From contig NZ_JAVCWF010000001.1 of the NCBI RefSeq assembly GCF_031085375.1, positions 434,001-498,000 of the forward strand: DNA of 64,000 nucleotides, given 5' to 3'. This document shows, piece after piece, positions 45,020-55,080 of the stretch (positions within the stretch are counted from its first letter, which is position 1; every line of letters begins with the position of its first letter). The DNA is from Lactiplantibacillus brownii (GTDB taxonomy: Bacteria; Bacillota; Bacilli; Lactobacillales; Lactobacillaceae). The notes under the pieces were generated by a model, which saw only the letters and a program-made list of their open reading frames with translations, had not been told where the DNA came from and ran no database searches. The translations under genes were made by a program, and so were the position numbers.

Positions 45020-47463
45020 TGAAGTTTATCGGAATCGTGGGTACGAATGCTAAAAAGTCCTATAATCGGACCCTATTAAAATTTATGCAACAACATTTTG
45101 CGGCGAAAGCTGAGATTGAAATCCTGGAACTGACGGATGTTCCCATGTTTGATGAATCTATTGACCAGTCACAAAGTCCAGTAATTCAAAATTTTGTCAC
45201 GAAAATCACGGCGGCGGATGGCGTCATCATTGCGACACCGGAACATAATCATTCAATTCCGTCAGCGCTAAAAAGTCTCATCGAATGGTTATCGTTCAAA
45301 TTACATCCGTTAGATGGTAAACCGGTGATGATCGTGGGCGCGTCATACAGCGTTCAAGGGTCGTCGCGAGCACAATTACATTTACGCCAAGTCTTGGATG
45401 CACCAGGGGTCAATGCGAGCGTCATGCCAGGGTCAGAGTTCCTACTTGGCCGTGCCCAAACGGCCTTTGACGCTACCGGTCAGTTAAAGTCAGCCGGGAC
45501 GATTGATTTCTTAGAGAGTTGTTTTGCAAAATTCATGAAGTTTGCTGACCTAGTGGCTGCCATGGCCGCACCGACAGCGGTTAGCTATCAACCAGGGACT
45601 TACGATGTGACCGCGACCGGCCATAACGGTGATCTACCCATGGCCGTAACTTTATCAGCTGATCGGATCGAGTCGATCAAAATTGATACCAAGAGTGAAA
45701 CAAAAGGGATTGCGGATGTGGCTTTCAAACGTATCCCACAAGCCATTATTGATGGGCAGACTTTGGCCGTCGACGCGATTTCCGGAGCTTCCATCACGAG
45801 TCATGGTGTCATTGATGGGGTCGCACAAGCAGTCAAACAAGCCGGCGCTAATCCCGATGATTTGAAGAAGCGGGCGCAACCGCAAACGAAGCCACAACAG
45901 AATGTGATAGATATTACGACGGATGTGGTGGTTGTTGGTGCGGGTGGTGCCGGGTTAACGGCCGCCGCCAGAGTGTTACAAGCGGGTCGTAATGTGTTAG
46001 TACTCGAAAAGTTCCCCGCAGTCGGTGGCAATACGGTACGCGCCGGAGGCCCCATGAACGCTGCGGACCCTGATTGGCAGCATCAATTTGACGCAATTCC
46101 CGGTGAAAAACACACTTTAAAAGAAATTGCGGCGATTGACGAGACCACGATTGACCCTGAATATTTAGCTGATTTTCGAGCATTAAAGACGCAAATTAAG
46201 GGTTATTTAACCGAAAATGCGGATCAACGCGGGTATTTATTTGATTCAACCTTGTTGCACCGAATCCAAACTTATTTAGGTGGGAAACGTACTGACCTCA
46301 ACGGGACGAAAATCTACGGTCAATATGACTTGGTCAAAGAATTGACGGATCATGCTTTGGATTCCGTAAAATGGCTAGAAAAAATTGGGGTCAGGTTTGA
46401 TCAATCACAAGTGACGATGCCAGTTGGGGCGATTTGGCGCCGTGGTCATAAACCAATGGGTGACCTTGGCTTTGCTTATATTCAAGCACTACAACCGTAT
46501 GTGACGACCCACGGCGGCCGGATCATGACTGAAACGGCTGTCAAATCGTTGACGACTACCAATGGCAAAGTCGATGGCTTGATTGCGGATGGTCCTAAAC
46601 ATGAAAAAATCATCGTGCATGCCAAGGCAGTGATCTTAGCCGCCGGTGGTTTTGCCGCCAATACTAAGATGCTGCAACAATACAATACCTATTGGACGGC
46701 GATTGATGACGATATTAAGACGACGAACTCGCCAGCTATGACTGGTGATGGGATTCGGTTGGGAACGAGCGTTGGCGCGGACTTAGTTGGCATGGGCTTT
46801 TCACAAATGATGCCAGTTTCAGATCCTGAGACGGGCGAACTGTTTAGTGGCCTCCAAGTGCCACCGCAGAATTATGTGATGGTCAATCAAGCTGGTAAAC
46901 GTTTTGTCAATGAATACGGTAGTCGAGATGAGTTAACCCAAGCGGCGATTGATAACGGCAACTTGTTCTATCTGATTGCGGATGATGCCATTAAAGCAAC
47001 GGCTTACAATACGACTCAGGCCAAAATTGATCAACAAGTTGCTGCCGGAACCTTGTTCAGAGCGCCTAGTTTGTCAGCCTTAGCTAAACAGCTCAACATG
47101 GACCCAGCCGTATTGATCAAAACGGTGACTGATTATAATTCGTATGTGGATGCTGGTGAAGATCCAGAATTTCATAAAAATGCCTTTGATCTCAAAGTTG
47201 CAGTGGCACCGTTCTACGCCACGCCAAGAAAACCGGCGACCCATCATACCATGGGTGGCTTAAAGATTGATACTGGTGCACACGTGTTGAATAAACAAGG
47301 CGCCATCATTGACGGCTTGTATGCAGCTGGCGAAGTGGCTGGCGGCATTCATGCGGGTAATCGGCTTGGTGGTAACTCCTTGGCTGATATCTTTACCTTT
47401 GGCCGAATTGCTGCGACAACGGCCATGCAAGATGAACTGACGGTCACATCTTTAGTAAATTAA
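45019..47463 (+). CDS. Three-domain flavoprotein reductase (FMN reductase, FMN-bind, fumarate reductase-like)
   Basis: 814 residues. Domain 1 (1-180) is an NADPH:FMN reductase. Domain 2 (about 190-280) is FMN_bind with [10 protein letters not shown], whose final Ser or Thr is the kind of site to which ApbE attaches FMN covalently. Domain 3 (300-814) is a fumarate reductase/succinate dehydrogenase flavoprotein with FAD site [15 protein letters not shown] and end [22 protein letters not shown]. Similar soluble enzymes in lactobacilli and other fermenters reduce fumarate, acrylate or hydroxycinnamates using NADH. The substrate here is inferred only at that level. Controlled probably by the LysR neighbour. 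Confidence 0.88.
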   Translation: MKFIGIVGTNAKKSYNRTLLKFMQQHFAAKAEIEILELTDVPMFDESIDQSQSPVIQNFVTKITAADGVIIATPEHNHSIPSALKSLIEWLSFKLHPLDGKPVMIVGASYSVQGSSRAQLHLRQVLDAPGVNASVMPGSEFLLGRAQTAFDATGQLKSAGTIDFLESCFAKFMKFADLVAAMAAPTAVSYQPGTYDVTATGHNGDLPMAVTLSADRIESIKIDTKSETKGIADVAFKRIPQAIIDGQTLAVDAISGASITSHGVIDGVAQAVKQAGANPDDLKKRAQPQTKPQQNVIDITTDVVVVGAGGAGLTAAARVLQAGRNVLVLEKFPAVGGNTVRAGGPMNAADPDWQHQFDAIPGEKHTLKEIAAIDETTIDPEYLADFRALKTQIKGYLTENADQRGYLFDSTLLHRIQTYLGGKRTDLNGTKIYGQYDLVKELTDHALDSVKWLEKIGVRFDQSQVTMPVGAIWRRGHKPMGDLGFAYIQALQPYVTTHGGRIMTETAVKSLTTTNGKVDGLIADGPKHEKIIVHAKAVILAAGGFAANTKMLQQYNTYWTAIDDDIKTTNSPAMTGDGIRLGTSVGADLVGMGFSQMMPVSDPETGELFSGLQVPPQNYVMVNQAGKRFVNEYGSRDELTQAAIDNGNLFYLIADDAIKATAYNTTQAKIDQQVAAGTLFRAPSLSALAKQLNMDPAVLIKTVTDYNSYVDAGEDPEFHKNAFDLKVAVAPFYATPRKPATHHTMGGLKIDTGAHVLNKQGAIIDGLYAAGEVAGGIHAGNRLGGNSLADIFTFGRIAATTAMQDELTVTSLVN

Positions 47464-47476
47464 AAAGTTAGACACT

Positions 47477-47511
47477 AAAAAGCACATTGCCAAAATCGGC
47501 AATGTGCTTTA
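47477..47511. terminator. Bidirectional terminator after the reductase operon
   Basis: AAAGCACATTGCC pairs with GGCAATGTGCTTT across a short loop. It lies between convergent genes. Confidence 0.85.
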
Positions 47512-47535
47512 TGTTGATCAATTAGACTGTGTGGT

Positions 47536-48165
47536 TTAGAGTGCCCAAGCTTGCATGCCTTGAACCCGGTAAAGGTTAACAGCCGCATTGACTTGTTCTT
47601 CAACGGAACCACCATTAATGTGCATGTTTTGGAATAAACCATAGGCCCCACTGCTACTGTTACGTACAGATGGTTGCCAGTTAGATTCACGCGTGATGAT
47701 GTGATTCCAAGTTGCCGCTGAAACGCCGGTCCGTGCTGACATTTGGCCTAAAACATAGCTTTGTAAGTTACTACCAGTATAGCTTGAGCCAGCTGTCGTT
47801 GGTGCTGATTGAGTAGCTTGGCTAGTAGCTGGTTGCGCCGCTGGTGTTGAAGCTGCCGCTTGACTAGTGGTCGTTTGTGTTTGTGCCACTGGTGTTGAAG
47901 TCGTTGCTGCTGGGGTGCTCGTTGACGTGGTGTCATTGGCCCCAGGAATAGCTAATTGTTGTCCTGGTAAGATCAAATGGCCTTGGATATGGTTGGCTGA
48001 TTCGATTGTGTTAATGCTGCTATGATATTGTTGTGCGATTGCCCAAACGCAATCGCCTGCTTTAACCGTATAAGTTGAGTCGGCGTTAGCAGTTACTGCA
48101 CCGGCTAATAATAATCCCATGGTTGCGGCTGAAGTCGTAATAATGGTACTCATGAATTTTTTCAA
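47536..48165 (-). CDS. Secreted LysM protein with lytic transglycosylase-like domain
   Basis: 209 residues. Signal peptide (MKKFMSTIITTSAATMGLLL shortened to its start, cleavage after ANA near residue 28). One LysM motif (YTVKAGDCVWAIAQQYHSS to ILPGQQLAIP). A Ser/Thr/Ala/Gln-rich linker follows. A C-terminal transglycosylase or Apf-like domain carries the likely catalytic Glu in ITRESNW and GAYGLFQNM. It binds and probably cuts peptidoglycan outside the cell. The TTG start at 48165 lies 8 bases after AGGAG; an earlier GTG overlaps that site. Single gene with a long upstream region. Confidence 0.87.
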   Translation of the reverse strand: MKKFMSTIITTSAATMGLLLAGAVTANADSTYTVKAGDCVWAIAQQYHSSINTIESANHIQGHLILPGQQLAIPGANDTTSTSTPAATTSTPVAQTQTTTSQAAASTPAAQPATSQATQSAPTTAGSSYTGSNLQSYVLGQMSARTGVSAATWNHIITRESNWQPSVRNSSSGAYGLFQNMHINGGSVEEQVNAAVNLYRVQGMQAWAL

Positions 48166-48938
48166 AATAGTCACTCCTATAAGTGTGTAAACCGATTAGT
48201 GTCAAACGCAAGTCTAAAGTAATTTTTGCCTTCTTAATCAACGCCTTAGAGTCTAACGGATGACTATTACAGGAAAGTAACAGGTGTTTTAAAAATAGGC
48301 CGGGATTGTGTTGGGTTTGTTAAAAAACTGAAATATCCGTAACACTGCGCTTGTCAGGTTAGTTTATTAATAGTTGTACTGAACGGCATGGTCAAGCGGT
48401 TCCAATTGGTCTTAACCAATTCAAGGCTATGTTACGAAAATCGTGATTTGGGGATATTTTAAGCTGACATGTAATAATGATGAATTTTCGGTTCTCGTAA
48501 CGGCTGATTTTGAAAGATGTTCTAGATGAATCGCTTAATAGCAGGCGCTAAACGCAAAATATGGTCGTCAGGCGTCCCATCTATTGAAGAAAGTTAGCAA
48601 GTTGACTTAACGTAAACGTGTAAGGATGATGAGGACTGTAATTATTTGAAAAGCCACTAACCATCAGGACTTCTGGTTGATAGGTATCAAAACGTCGTTA
48701 AGATATTCAGCACATGACCAAAATTTCGAAACGATGCTCATGAGAAAATAGGGCCACATAAGTTTGTCTTTTTATGAGGATCGTTCTTTAGGCAGCGCTA
48801 CCATGATAAAGCCCGTCAGACCGATAGTTCCCGGAAATCGACCTCACGAAACTTTAATATTATAGTAATATGTCCGTCGAAAACCCGAAATGCCCGCCTC
48901 CAGCCCAGTCTAACGCAATTTATAACCGTCAAGGGGGC
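48166..48938. other. Long intergenic stretch between the LysM gene and prs, no gene found
   Basis: About 770 bases. Open frames here are short, lack ribosome sites and have no recognisable protein. It must contain the LysM gene promoter near its left end. I see no repeat of the families described here and no riboswitch core. The length is unusual for this compact genome. Confidence 0.5.
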
Positions 48939-48967
48939 TTGCTTTTCACCCTCAAAATGCATATTAT
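48939..48967 (+). promoter_or_regulatory. prs promoter
   Basis: TTGCTT (48939-48944) and TATTAT (48962-48967), 17-base spacing. Confidence 0.65.
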
Positions 48968-48999
48968 TTATATGTAATAAATTTCGAATGGAGGAAATT

Positions 49000-49980
49000 A
49001 TGTCAGAACAGTATTTTGATCCAAAGTTAAAGATTTTTGCTTTGAATTCAAATAAACCATTGGCAGAAAAGATTGCTGAAGCCGTTGGTGTTAAATTAGG
49101 TAAGACATCAGTTGATCGCTTTAGCGATGGCGAAATTCGCATTAACATTGAGGAAAGTATTCGTGGTGATCAAGTTTATATCATCCAATCAACTTCCGCC
49201 CCAGTTAATGATAACCTAATGGAATTGTTGATTATGATTGATGCGTTACGGCGAGCCAGTGCTAAGACAATCAACGTGGTCATCCCTTACTACGGGTATG
49301 CCCGGCAAGACCGTAAAGCTCGTTCACGGGAACCAATTACCGCTAAGTTAGTTGCTAACATGCTTGAAACAGCCGGTGCAACGCGGATTTTAGCGCTTGA
49401 CTTGCATGCTGCTCAAATTCAAGGTTTCTTCGACATCCCATTGGATCATTTAATGGGTGCGCCACTGTTAGCTGACTACTTCTTAACCCATCATTTGGCT
49501 GAAAATGCCGTTGTTGTGTCACCAGATCATGGTGGTGTGACGCGGGCACGTAAATTGGCTGAATTCTTAAAAGCACCTATTGCCATCATCGACAAGCGGC
49601 GGCCACGGGCCAATGTTGCCGAAGTGATGAACATTATTGGTGATGTAAAAGGTAAACGGGCCATCATGATCGATGATATGATTGATACGGCCGGTACGAT
49701 TACCTTAGGTGCGCAAGCATTGATGGATGCAGGTGCCACGGATGTTTATGCTAGTTGTACGCATCCTGTACTTTCTGGTCCTGCCATCGAACGGATCGAA
49801 AAGTCACCAATCAAGCAATTGATTGTGACAGACTCAATCGAATTACCAGCAGAAAAGCAAATCGATAAGATCGTGCAAGTTTCTGTTGGCCAATTAATGG
49901 GTCAAGCCATTAAGTTCATTCATGAAAATAAACCAGTTAGTCCATTATTCAAGAATCGTTTCCATAACGAAGAAAACTAG
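49000..49980 (+). CDS. prs: Ribose-phosphate pyrophosphokinase
   Basis: 326 residues. [20 protein letters not shown] start region, [30 protein letters not shown] and the PRPP loop [13 protein letters not shown]. It makes PRPP from ribose-5-phosphate and ATP for purine, pyrimidine, His and Trp synthesis. The ATG at 49000 has GGAGG at 6 bases; an in-frame ATG at 48988 precedes it. It follows glmU in Bacillus directly; here four genes intervene. Confidence 0.96.
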   Translation: MSEQYFDPKLKIFALNSNKPLAEKIAEAVGVKLGKTSVDRFSDGEIRINIEESIRGDQVYIIQSTSAPVNDNLMELLIMIDALRRASAKTINVVIPYYGYARQDRKARSREPITAKLVANMLETAGATRILALDLHAAQIQGFFDIPLDHLMGAPLLADYFLTHHLAENAVVVSPDHGGVTRARKLAEFLKAPIAIIDKRRPRANVAEVMNIIGDVKGKRAIMIDDMIDTAGTITLGAQALMDAGATDVYASCTHPVLSGPAIERIEKSPIKQLIVTDSIELPAEKQIDKIVQVSVGQLMGQAIKFIHENKPVSPLFKNRFHNEEN

Positions 49981-49993
49981 ACTAGCCTTATTG

Positions 49994-50032
49994 AAACGCC
50001 AAGTGGGTCTTTTGCCTGCTTGGCGTTTTTTT
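49994..50032 (+). terminator. prs terminator
   Basis: AAACGCCAAG pairs with CTTGGCGTTT with inner GG/CC, followed by seven Ts. Confidence 0.88.
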
Positions 50033-50202
50033 GTCTTGGTAAATACATCTAATTATCAAATGTATTCGAGTGACGTACCCGATTGGATTGGTGTAAAAAG
50101 GTCTCAAGTAGCACGCGTTAGAATGGTTAGCTTACTAAAATAGTCAGCGGCACGGTGACCGCGTATTAGGATAGCCACCATCATATTTAATTAAAATAAG
50201 AT

Positions 50203-50494
50203 ATTAAGTATCTATTTCCGCTGACCAGCACGTTAAATAGCGATTTAACAAGGGAACATTGATAAATCAAGTATCAACGAAAAATCAATTGATATTAAGG
50301 CTTACTGATTAGCGCAGGACGGGCTGGATGATGCTCAGTGGTGAAATTTTCCTTTGCTGGTGGTCTTCCAGCTTAGGAAAAGCCCGGCTTGTGAGACCGT
50401 CCTTTGGCTCACAAACGTGGCCACCACGTTCCAGCGTCAATCCAGACCAACCGGAGCGAGAAATTAAGCGCGGATACTTATAAATATGATACGG
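50203..50494 (+). repeat. Structured intergenic repeat, copy B (full)
   Basis: Ends AAGTATCTATTTCCGC and GCGGATACTT form an inverted pair. Core: outer stem GGGCTGGATGATGCT pairs with AGCGTCAATCCAGACC. Inner hairpin TTTTCCTTTGCTGG pairs with CCAGCTTAGGAAAA. Second hairpin GGCTTGTGAG pairs with CTCACAAAC, then GTGGCCACCACGTTCCAG. It carries a TATGAT near its right end that could act as an outward -10 for the CapA fusion gene. The rest of 50033-50202 holds nothing I recognise. Confidence 0.82.
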
Positions 50495-50536
50495 CACGCT
50501 AGGCTGTTAGAACGTTTTACAATCCAAGGGGGAGTA

Positions 50537-53500
50537 ATGTTGAATACATTATCAGAAGTACAAACCACAACACACTTACTAAGTATGCGGGAAGTGGCAG
50601 AAATTGTGGGTGGTCGTTGGTTGATCACGCCGGCTGATGATCGTGATCTGGTCAAACATTTTGCGCTTTATTCAGGCGAATTGCTTAAGGAATCAGAAGC
50701 CAACTGCATGATTGCGATGGACACCAAAACTTGGCAACGCGGTACGGGAAACCGGGGCATCTATGCCAATATTTTTTCTGATTCCCATAATAGAATCGCC
50801 CGCTTCCGCCGTCTAATGAAAATGGCTATTGTGCAACGGTTGATTCCGGGTCTCGAAGTGCCGCAATTACTAGTGAAGGATTCTTATCAAGCCATTGTCA
50901 AATTAGCGCAGTATGCTGGAGCAAAACATTTCAGCAAAAATATTGGGATTACAGGTACGGTGGGTAAAACCACCACTAAGGATTTGTTGGCTGGCATGTT
51001 GGCCGTTAAACATTCAACGGCCAAAACGCCGTTCAGTCATAATTCACGAACATCAACAAAAATTACGTTAATCAACAGCTTAGCTGCGAAGTACGATGTC
51101 TTTGAAATGGCGATGGCAGCACTTTGGTATGGGCCCAATAAAGTGGGGGTTGCGCAAGAAGTTCCCATGGACTTAGCGATGTTAACCCAAGTGGGTGTCG
51201 GTCAACGTGGTTATGATGAACGCCAAACTGCAGATTTCAAGACACGAATTGCGTACGGTCTTGGTGAAGGCAAACCATTTTTAGTCAATGCTGAAATTAG
51301 TAACATTGATGAAGTGATTACGCTGGCACATCGTTATACGCAGACGATCGTGACGTACGGTCGTCATAAGACTGCGGATTTTTATGGCGAGGTTCAAGAT
51401 GATCATTTGAAAGTTTACTATCAGGATCAGTGCTTGGCGGAAGTGATGGTGCCTAACTTCGATCAAGGCTTGATTACCAATATTATTGGCGCGATTGCGG
51501 CTTATCGGTTACTAACGGGAACTTTTGATCTCAAAACAGCTGATTTGATGGCGATTTGTCAACGTGAAGCGATTCGCAATATTCGCGAGTTTACAGTCAA
51601 CGCGCATCAAGTTGCGGTTATTGATGAGACTCATAGTGCGGAACTACTTTCGATGACTAATTTTATTAATTATGCGAATTCCTATCAAACCGCCCCAGGA
51701 ACGAAGAAGATTTTTATTGCCGGTCGAATCGTTAATTTGGCGGACAAATCACTCGCGATGCATCGAAAGTTGGCGATGCAACTCAATCAGAGTCAGTTAG
51801 ATAAGATTTATACTTATGGGCCCGAAATTAGTCAGGTAGCTGATCAGTTCAATCGCGAAAAGTTCGGCGGCCATTTTGAGAGTTTAACAGCATTGGTCAA
51901 AGCGGTTGCCGCAGAATTCAATCAGGATACCGTGGTCTTCATCAAAGGCTCACATCGTAATTCTGAGATCGGGCAGGCTGGTTGGCAACTAGTTCGTAAC
52001 AGCGCCTATTATGCAACGGGAGCGGATCGGCTGGCAATTTCAACACTAGCACCCAATGCAGTAGCTTATACGCGTAATGGTGTTGGCCGTATGTTAGTTA
52101 TCTTGGCATGTTTGCAACGCCTGACAACTGGCAAGTTGCGGTTAACCGATCTGGTTGAGGTGACTCAAGACTTAGCTGGTGATGCCAGTCCAAATAAAAT
52201 AGGTCTGCATCGTGGCGATCATTGGCAATTACAGACTCTCTTAGCGGTGGCAATCGTGGCACCAGCGCCAGATGTTATCATCAACTTGGCTGAGTTTGTC
52301 TTTGGTGGCAATCAAGCAGCTGTGACTGGGCTCAAACGTCAGGCTAAGGCAATGCAACTTTCTGAAAATGCCCTAATCAATCTCACCGGGCGACCAACGC
52401 GTCAGGGTCATCAGCGGACGTTCCTTAGTGATCTGATGAAGATTGGTACGGCGTTTACGCAATTGCCAAATGAATTTTTCAGCCTGCTACAGGCTCAACG
52501 GGCCGCACTTGATCCACGAGGAAGAGTCTATCAAAAACGGTCGCAATTACTGAAAACAGGTAAAGCCAGTGGGTCACTCTTTTTCGGCGTCCAAGAAACC
52601 AATGGCTTATTCTTCTATGAAAAAGGTGGTCAGCGGCAAATGATCGCCTTTATCAATGCCCCCAGTGTGAATTATATGGATGCCAAGATGGAGCAATTGA
52701 TCGACGGCGGAATAACGGCCGCAACGACCGCAGCTCCGAATGAGTCAATAACATTGAAGACGCCAGTGATCAACGTGTTGAGTGATACGTATTTTGGTGA
52801 GATGTATACGCGGGCACGACGGCATCAAAAAGTGGATGATGCGTTACAAAAGCACGGTTATCATTATTCGTTTGAAAAGCTAGGGCGATTCTTCAAACCT
52901 GACGATTATAATATTTTTAATTTTGAAGGCGTCTTTTCGGATGACGGGCAAAGTTCGTTAAAGGGGATTAAGCCATTTGTTTTAGATGCGGATGCCGAGC
53001 AAACGATTCCTGAATTAAAAATGCGGCATTTGAATTTAGCCATGATGGCCAATAACCATGCCAAGGATTGTGACGCACCAGCCTTGGAAAAGAGCCTCCA
53101 GCAATTTCAAACGGCAGGATTCAAAACCGTTGGCGCTGGTCTGAATCAGTTGACGAGTCGTCAGATCATGACTTTTGACTATGATGGGCAAAAGATTGCC
53201 CTCTTCAACGGCTACTGGTACCGGAATCCAGCGTACAATTTATTTAATTTTTATGCGAAGTATCAAGAACCCGGTGTCAACTGCCTAGATACTTGGGTGT
53301 GGGAAGATGTCCGCGCTTATAAGCAGGCTCATCCGGACACCAAGATCATTGTTAGTGCTCATTGGGGCGCCGATTTTCAGCCAATCTTGGATCCGCAACG
53401 GCGAACGGCACAACGACTGGTGGAAGCGGGCGCTGATTTGATTATCGGTCATGGGCCACACATCTTACAACCGATTGAATATGTTGGCAAAGTTCCGGTA

Positions 53501-53764
53501 ATTTATAGTATTGGCAACGGGGTCTTTAATAATAATGGCGAATTTGTGAAACGTCACTGCTTAGCTTACGGGGCAACGGTTCGCTTGAATTTGGCACAGC
53601 GTAAATTGTACCTATGCCCGTTTTATGCCAATAATCGAGAAACATTCTGGCAACCAGCATTTGTCAAACCGGCTGATTTTGATGAAGCCCGACATGAGTT
53701 TGGGGACCAGTATGCCACCACCACGATTGATGACGATATTTCGGCAGTCGTAATTCCATTTTAA
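50537..53764 (+). CDS. Fusion of MurF-like ligase, degenerate S11-like domain and CapA
   Basis: 1075 residues. Residues about 15-495 are a MurF-like amide ligase: P-loop GTVGKTT (140-146), TQVGVGQRGYDE, a MurF-like VIDETHSAELLSM segment and FIKGSHRNSEIG. Residues 500-735 resemble an S11 D-Ala-D-Ala carboxypeptidase fold (GRMLVILACLQRLTTGKLRL, NLTGRPT, LLKTGKASG), but the SxxK Ser and Lys are not recognisable. Residues 742-1075 are a CapA metallophosphatase-like domain (VFSDD, MMANNHAKDCD, SAHWGADFQ, IGHGPHILQPIE, YSIGNGVF). Family knowledge: CapB/PgsB-type ligases and CapA/PgsA make or export poly-gamma-glutamate. Here both types are in one chain. No membrane segment or signal peptide is seen. 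AAGGGGG lies before the ATG. Confidence 0.82.
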   Translation: MLNTLSEVQTTTHLLSMREVAEIVGGRWLITPADDRDLVKHFALYSGELLKESEANCMIAMDTKTWQRGTGNRGIYANIFSDSHNRIARFRRLMKMAIVQRLIPGLEVPQLLVKDSYQAIVKLAQYAGAKHFSKNIGITGTVGKTTTKDLLAGMLAVKHSTAKTPFSHNSRTSTKITLINSLAAKYDVFEMAMAALWYGPNKVGVAQEVPMDLAMLTQVGVGQRGYDERQTADFKTRIAYGLGEGKPFLVNAEISNIDEVITLAHRYTQTIVTYGRHKTADFYGEVQDDHLKVYYQDQCLAEVMVPNFDQGLITNIIGAIAAYRLLTGTFDLKTADLMAICQREAIRNIREFTVNAHQVAVIDETHSAELLSMTNFINYANSYQTAPGTKKIFIAGRIVNLADKSLAMHRKLAMQLNQSQLDKIYTYGPEISQVADQFNREKFGGHFESLTALVKAVAAEFNQDTVVFIKGSHRNSEIGQAGWQLVRNSAYYATGADRLAISTLAPNAVAYTRNGVGRMLVILACLQRLTTGKLRLTDLVEVTQDLAGDASPNKIGLHRGDHWQLQTLLAVAIVAPAPDVIINLAEFVFGGNQAAVTGLKRQAKAMQLSENALINLTGRPTRQGHQRTFLSDLMKIGTAFTQLPNEFFSLLQAQRAALDPRGRVYQKRSQLLKTGKASGSLFFGVQETNGLFFYEKGGQRQMIAFINAPSVNYMDAKMEQLIDGGITAATTAAPNESITLKTPVINVLSDTYFGEMYTRARRHQKVDDALQKHGYHYSFEKLGRFFKPDDYNIFNFEGVFSDDGQSSLKGIKPFVLDADAEQTIPELKMRHLNLAMMANNHAKDCDAPALEKSLQQFQTAGFKTVGAGLNQLTSRQIMTFDYDGQKIALFNGYWYRNPAYNLFNFYAKYQEPGVNCLDTWVWEDVRAYKQAHPDTKIIVSAHWGADFQPILDPQRRTAQRLVEAGADLIIGHGPHILQPIEYVGKVPVIYSIGNGVFNNNGEFVKRHCLAYGATVRLNLAQRKLYLCPFYANNRETFWQPAFVKPADFDEARHEFGDQYATTTIDDDISAVVIPF

Positions 53765-53774
53765 GATTTGCTCC

Positions 53775-53824
53775 AAAGTACCGATTAGACTGAATTAAGT
53801 CTTAGTCTAATCGGTACTTTTTTT
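53775..53824 (+). terminator. Terminator after the CapA fusion gene
   Basis: AAAGTACCGATTAGACT pairs with TAGTCTAATCGGTACTTT, followed by Ts. Confidence 0.92.
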
Positions 53825-53975
53825 ACGTTCTATCGGTCAGATAAGTCGGGCTGACCGAGTGTGAAACAGTTTAGTTTGTGCCATTAGGCAAGGTAAAATT
53901 GGTCTAGAGCAGGACTTCTGAAATATGAGTGACTTTTAGGTATAATCAAGTTGTTGAGTAAAGAAGGTGGGTTGT

Positions 53976-54998
53976 GTGAATTGGTTTTATTGGGGTAGTT
54001 TAGCATTGGCCATTGCCATAACGTTGCAATGGACCGATCGACGTCGCTGGTTGACGGGGCACTTTTTCCTCCTAGCCGGAATTAGTTTCGCGTTAGCGGC
54101 TTATCGCAAGGTGAGTGACCAAGCAAGTCCACTTTGGCAGTTTATGATTGTCGGCTTAAAAGTTGCGGCATATGGTTTAATGCCATTGATCGTACTAGTC
54201 GTGGCGATTAGTTTTATTCGTTATAGCTATCGGTTGATTCGTAAAGAAGGCTGGCAGTTACACTACAGTTTGTTGGCCATTGTTGGGATGCTAATGGTCG
54301 GCATGTTAGGACTTTCGGTCTTAAATGGCGTTTATTGGCATATCACTTGGCTATGGCAACTGTTAGGATTAGCAATTTTATTGACCGCTTATTTTGCCTT
54401 TAGCTTTCTAGCCTATTTAGTCGCCTGTGTGACGACGCGGTGGGGACGACATATCCCAGTTACGGATATTATTGTCTTAGGTGCCGGCTTAATGCCGGAT
54501 GGTCGTCCCACTCGAACGTTGAGTTATCGTTTGAAGACGGCCGCAAAACTTTATCGAAAACAACGTGCAAAAGATCATCATGAAGTTACGATAGTGGTGT
54601 CCGGTGGTCAAGGAGCCGATGAAGTGATGCCCGAAAGTACAGCGATGCGCCAATATTTAGTTGATTTAGGAATTCCACGAGACGTTATCCAAGAAGAGAA
54701 TCAGTCCACTTCGACGGTGGAAAATCTCAAATTTTCGCATGCCCTGATCGTTAAGCGCCAACCGTTGTATCGTGCGGCGATGGTCACAAGTGATTACCAC
54801 GTTTTACGGGCGAATATTTTTGCGCGTCAATTAGGATTGCCGATCTATGGTACTGGGTCTCGGACACCTTGGTATTATTTGCCGTTTGCCATGTTTCGGG
54901 AATATTTGGCATTGATCTTGCGCTTCCGGTGGTCAAACTTAGGACTAGTACTTGCGTTGAGCTTGTATTACCTCGCAGCGTTAGTTAAGATAATTTAA
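53976..54998 (+). CDS. DUF218 (YdcF/ElyC-like) membrane protein
   Basis: 340 residues. Four to five N-terminal membrane segments, then a DUF218 domain from about 165 (DIIVLGAGLMPDGRPTRTL, VVSGGQGADEVMPESTAM, STSTVENLKFSHAL, VTSDYHVLRA). ElyC and SanA in enterobacteria affect envelope precursor metabolism; the activity is not established. The GTG start follows AAGGTGG. Single gene. Confidence 0.85.
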   Translation: MNWFYWGSLALAIAITLQWTDRRRWLTGHFFLLAGISFALAAYRKVSDQASPLWQFMIVGLKVAAYGLMPLIVLVVAISFIRYSYRLIRKEGWQLHYSLLAIVGMLMVGMLGLSVLNGVYWHITWLWQLLGLAILLTAYFAFSFLAYLVACVTTRWGRHIPVTDIIVLGAGLMPDGRPTRTLSYRLKTAAKLYRKQRAKDHHEVTIVVSGGQGADEVMPESTAMRQYLVDLGIPRDVIQEENQSTSTVENLKFSHALIVKRQPLYRAAMVTSDYHVLRANIFARQLGLPIYGTGSRTPWYYLPFAMFREYLALILRFRWSNLGLVLALSLYYLAALVKII

Positions 54999-55043
54999 TA
55001 AACTGACACCGTTCGATGAATTTAATCGTTCACGAGTAGTTAA

Positions 55044-55052
55044 TGTTATAAT
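55044..55052 (+). promoter_or_regulatory. Extended -10 of the lipoprotein gene
   Basis: TGTTATAAT, a consensus -10 with TG extension, 29 bases before the start. Confidence 0.65.
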
Positions 55053-55080
55053 GAATGCAGTTTAAAAGGAGGGATTTGCC

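Noticed and set aside
48816..49148. 110-residue minus-strand frame over the prs start
   Set aside because: Runs antisense to the conserved prs N-terminus with no ribosome site.
50041..50143. Small gene after prs
   Set aside because: Its frame begins inside prs and the terminator; no independent start site.
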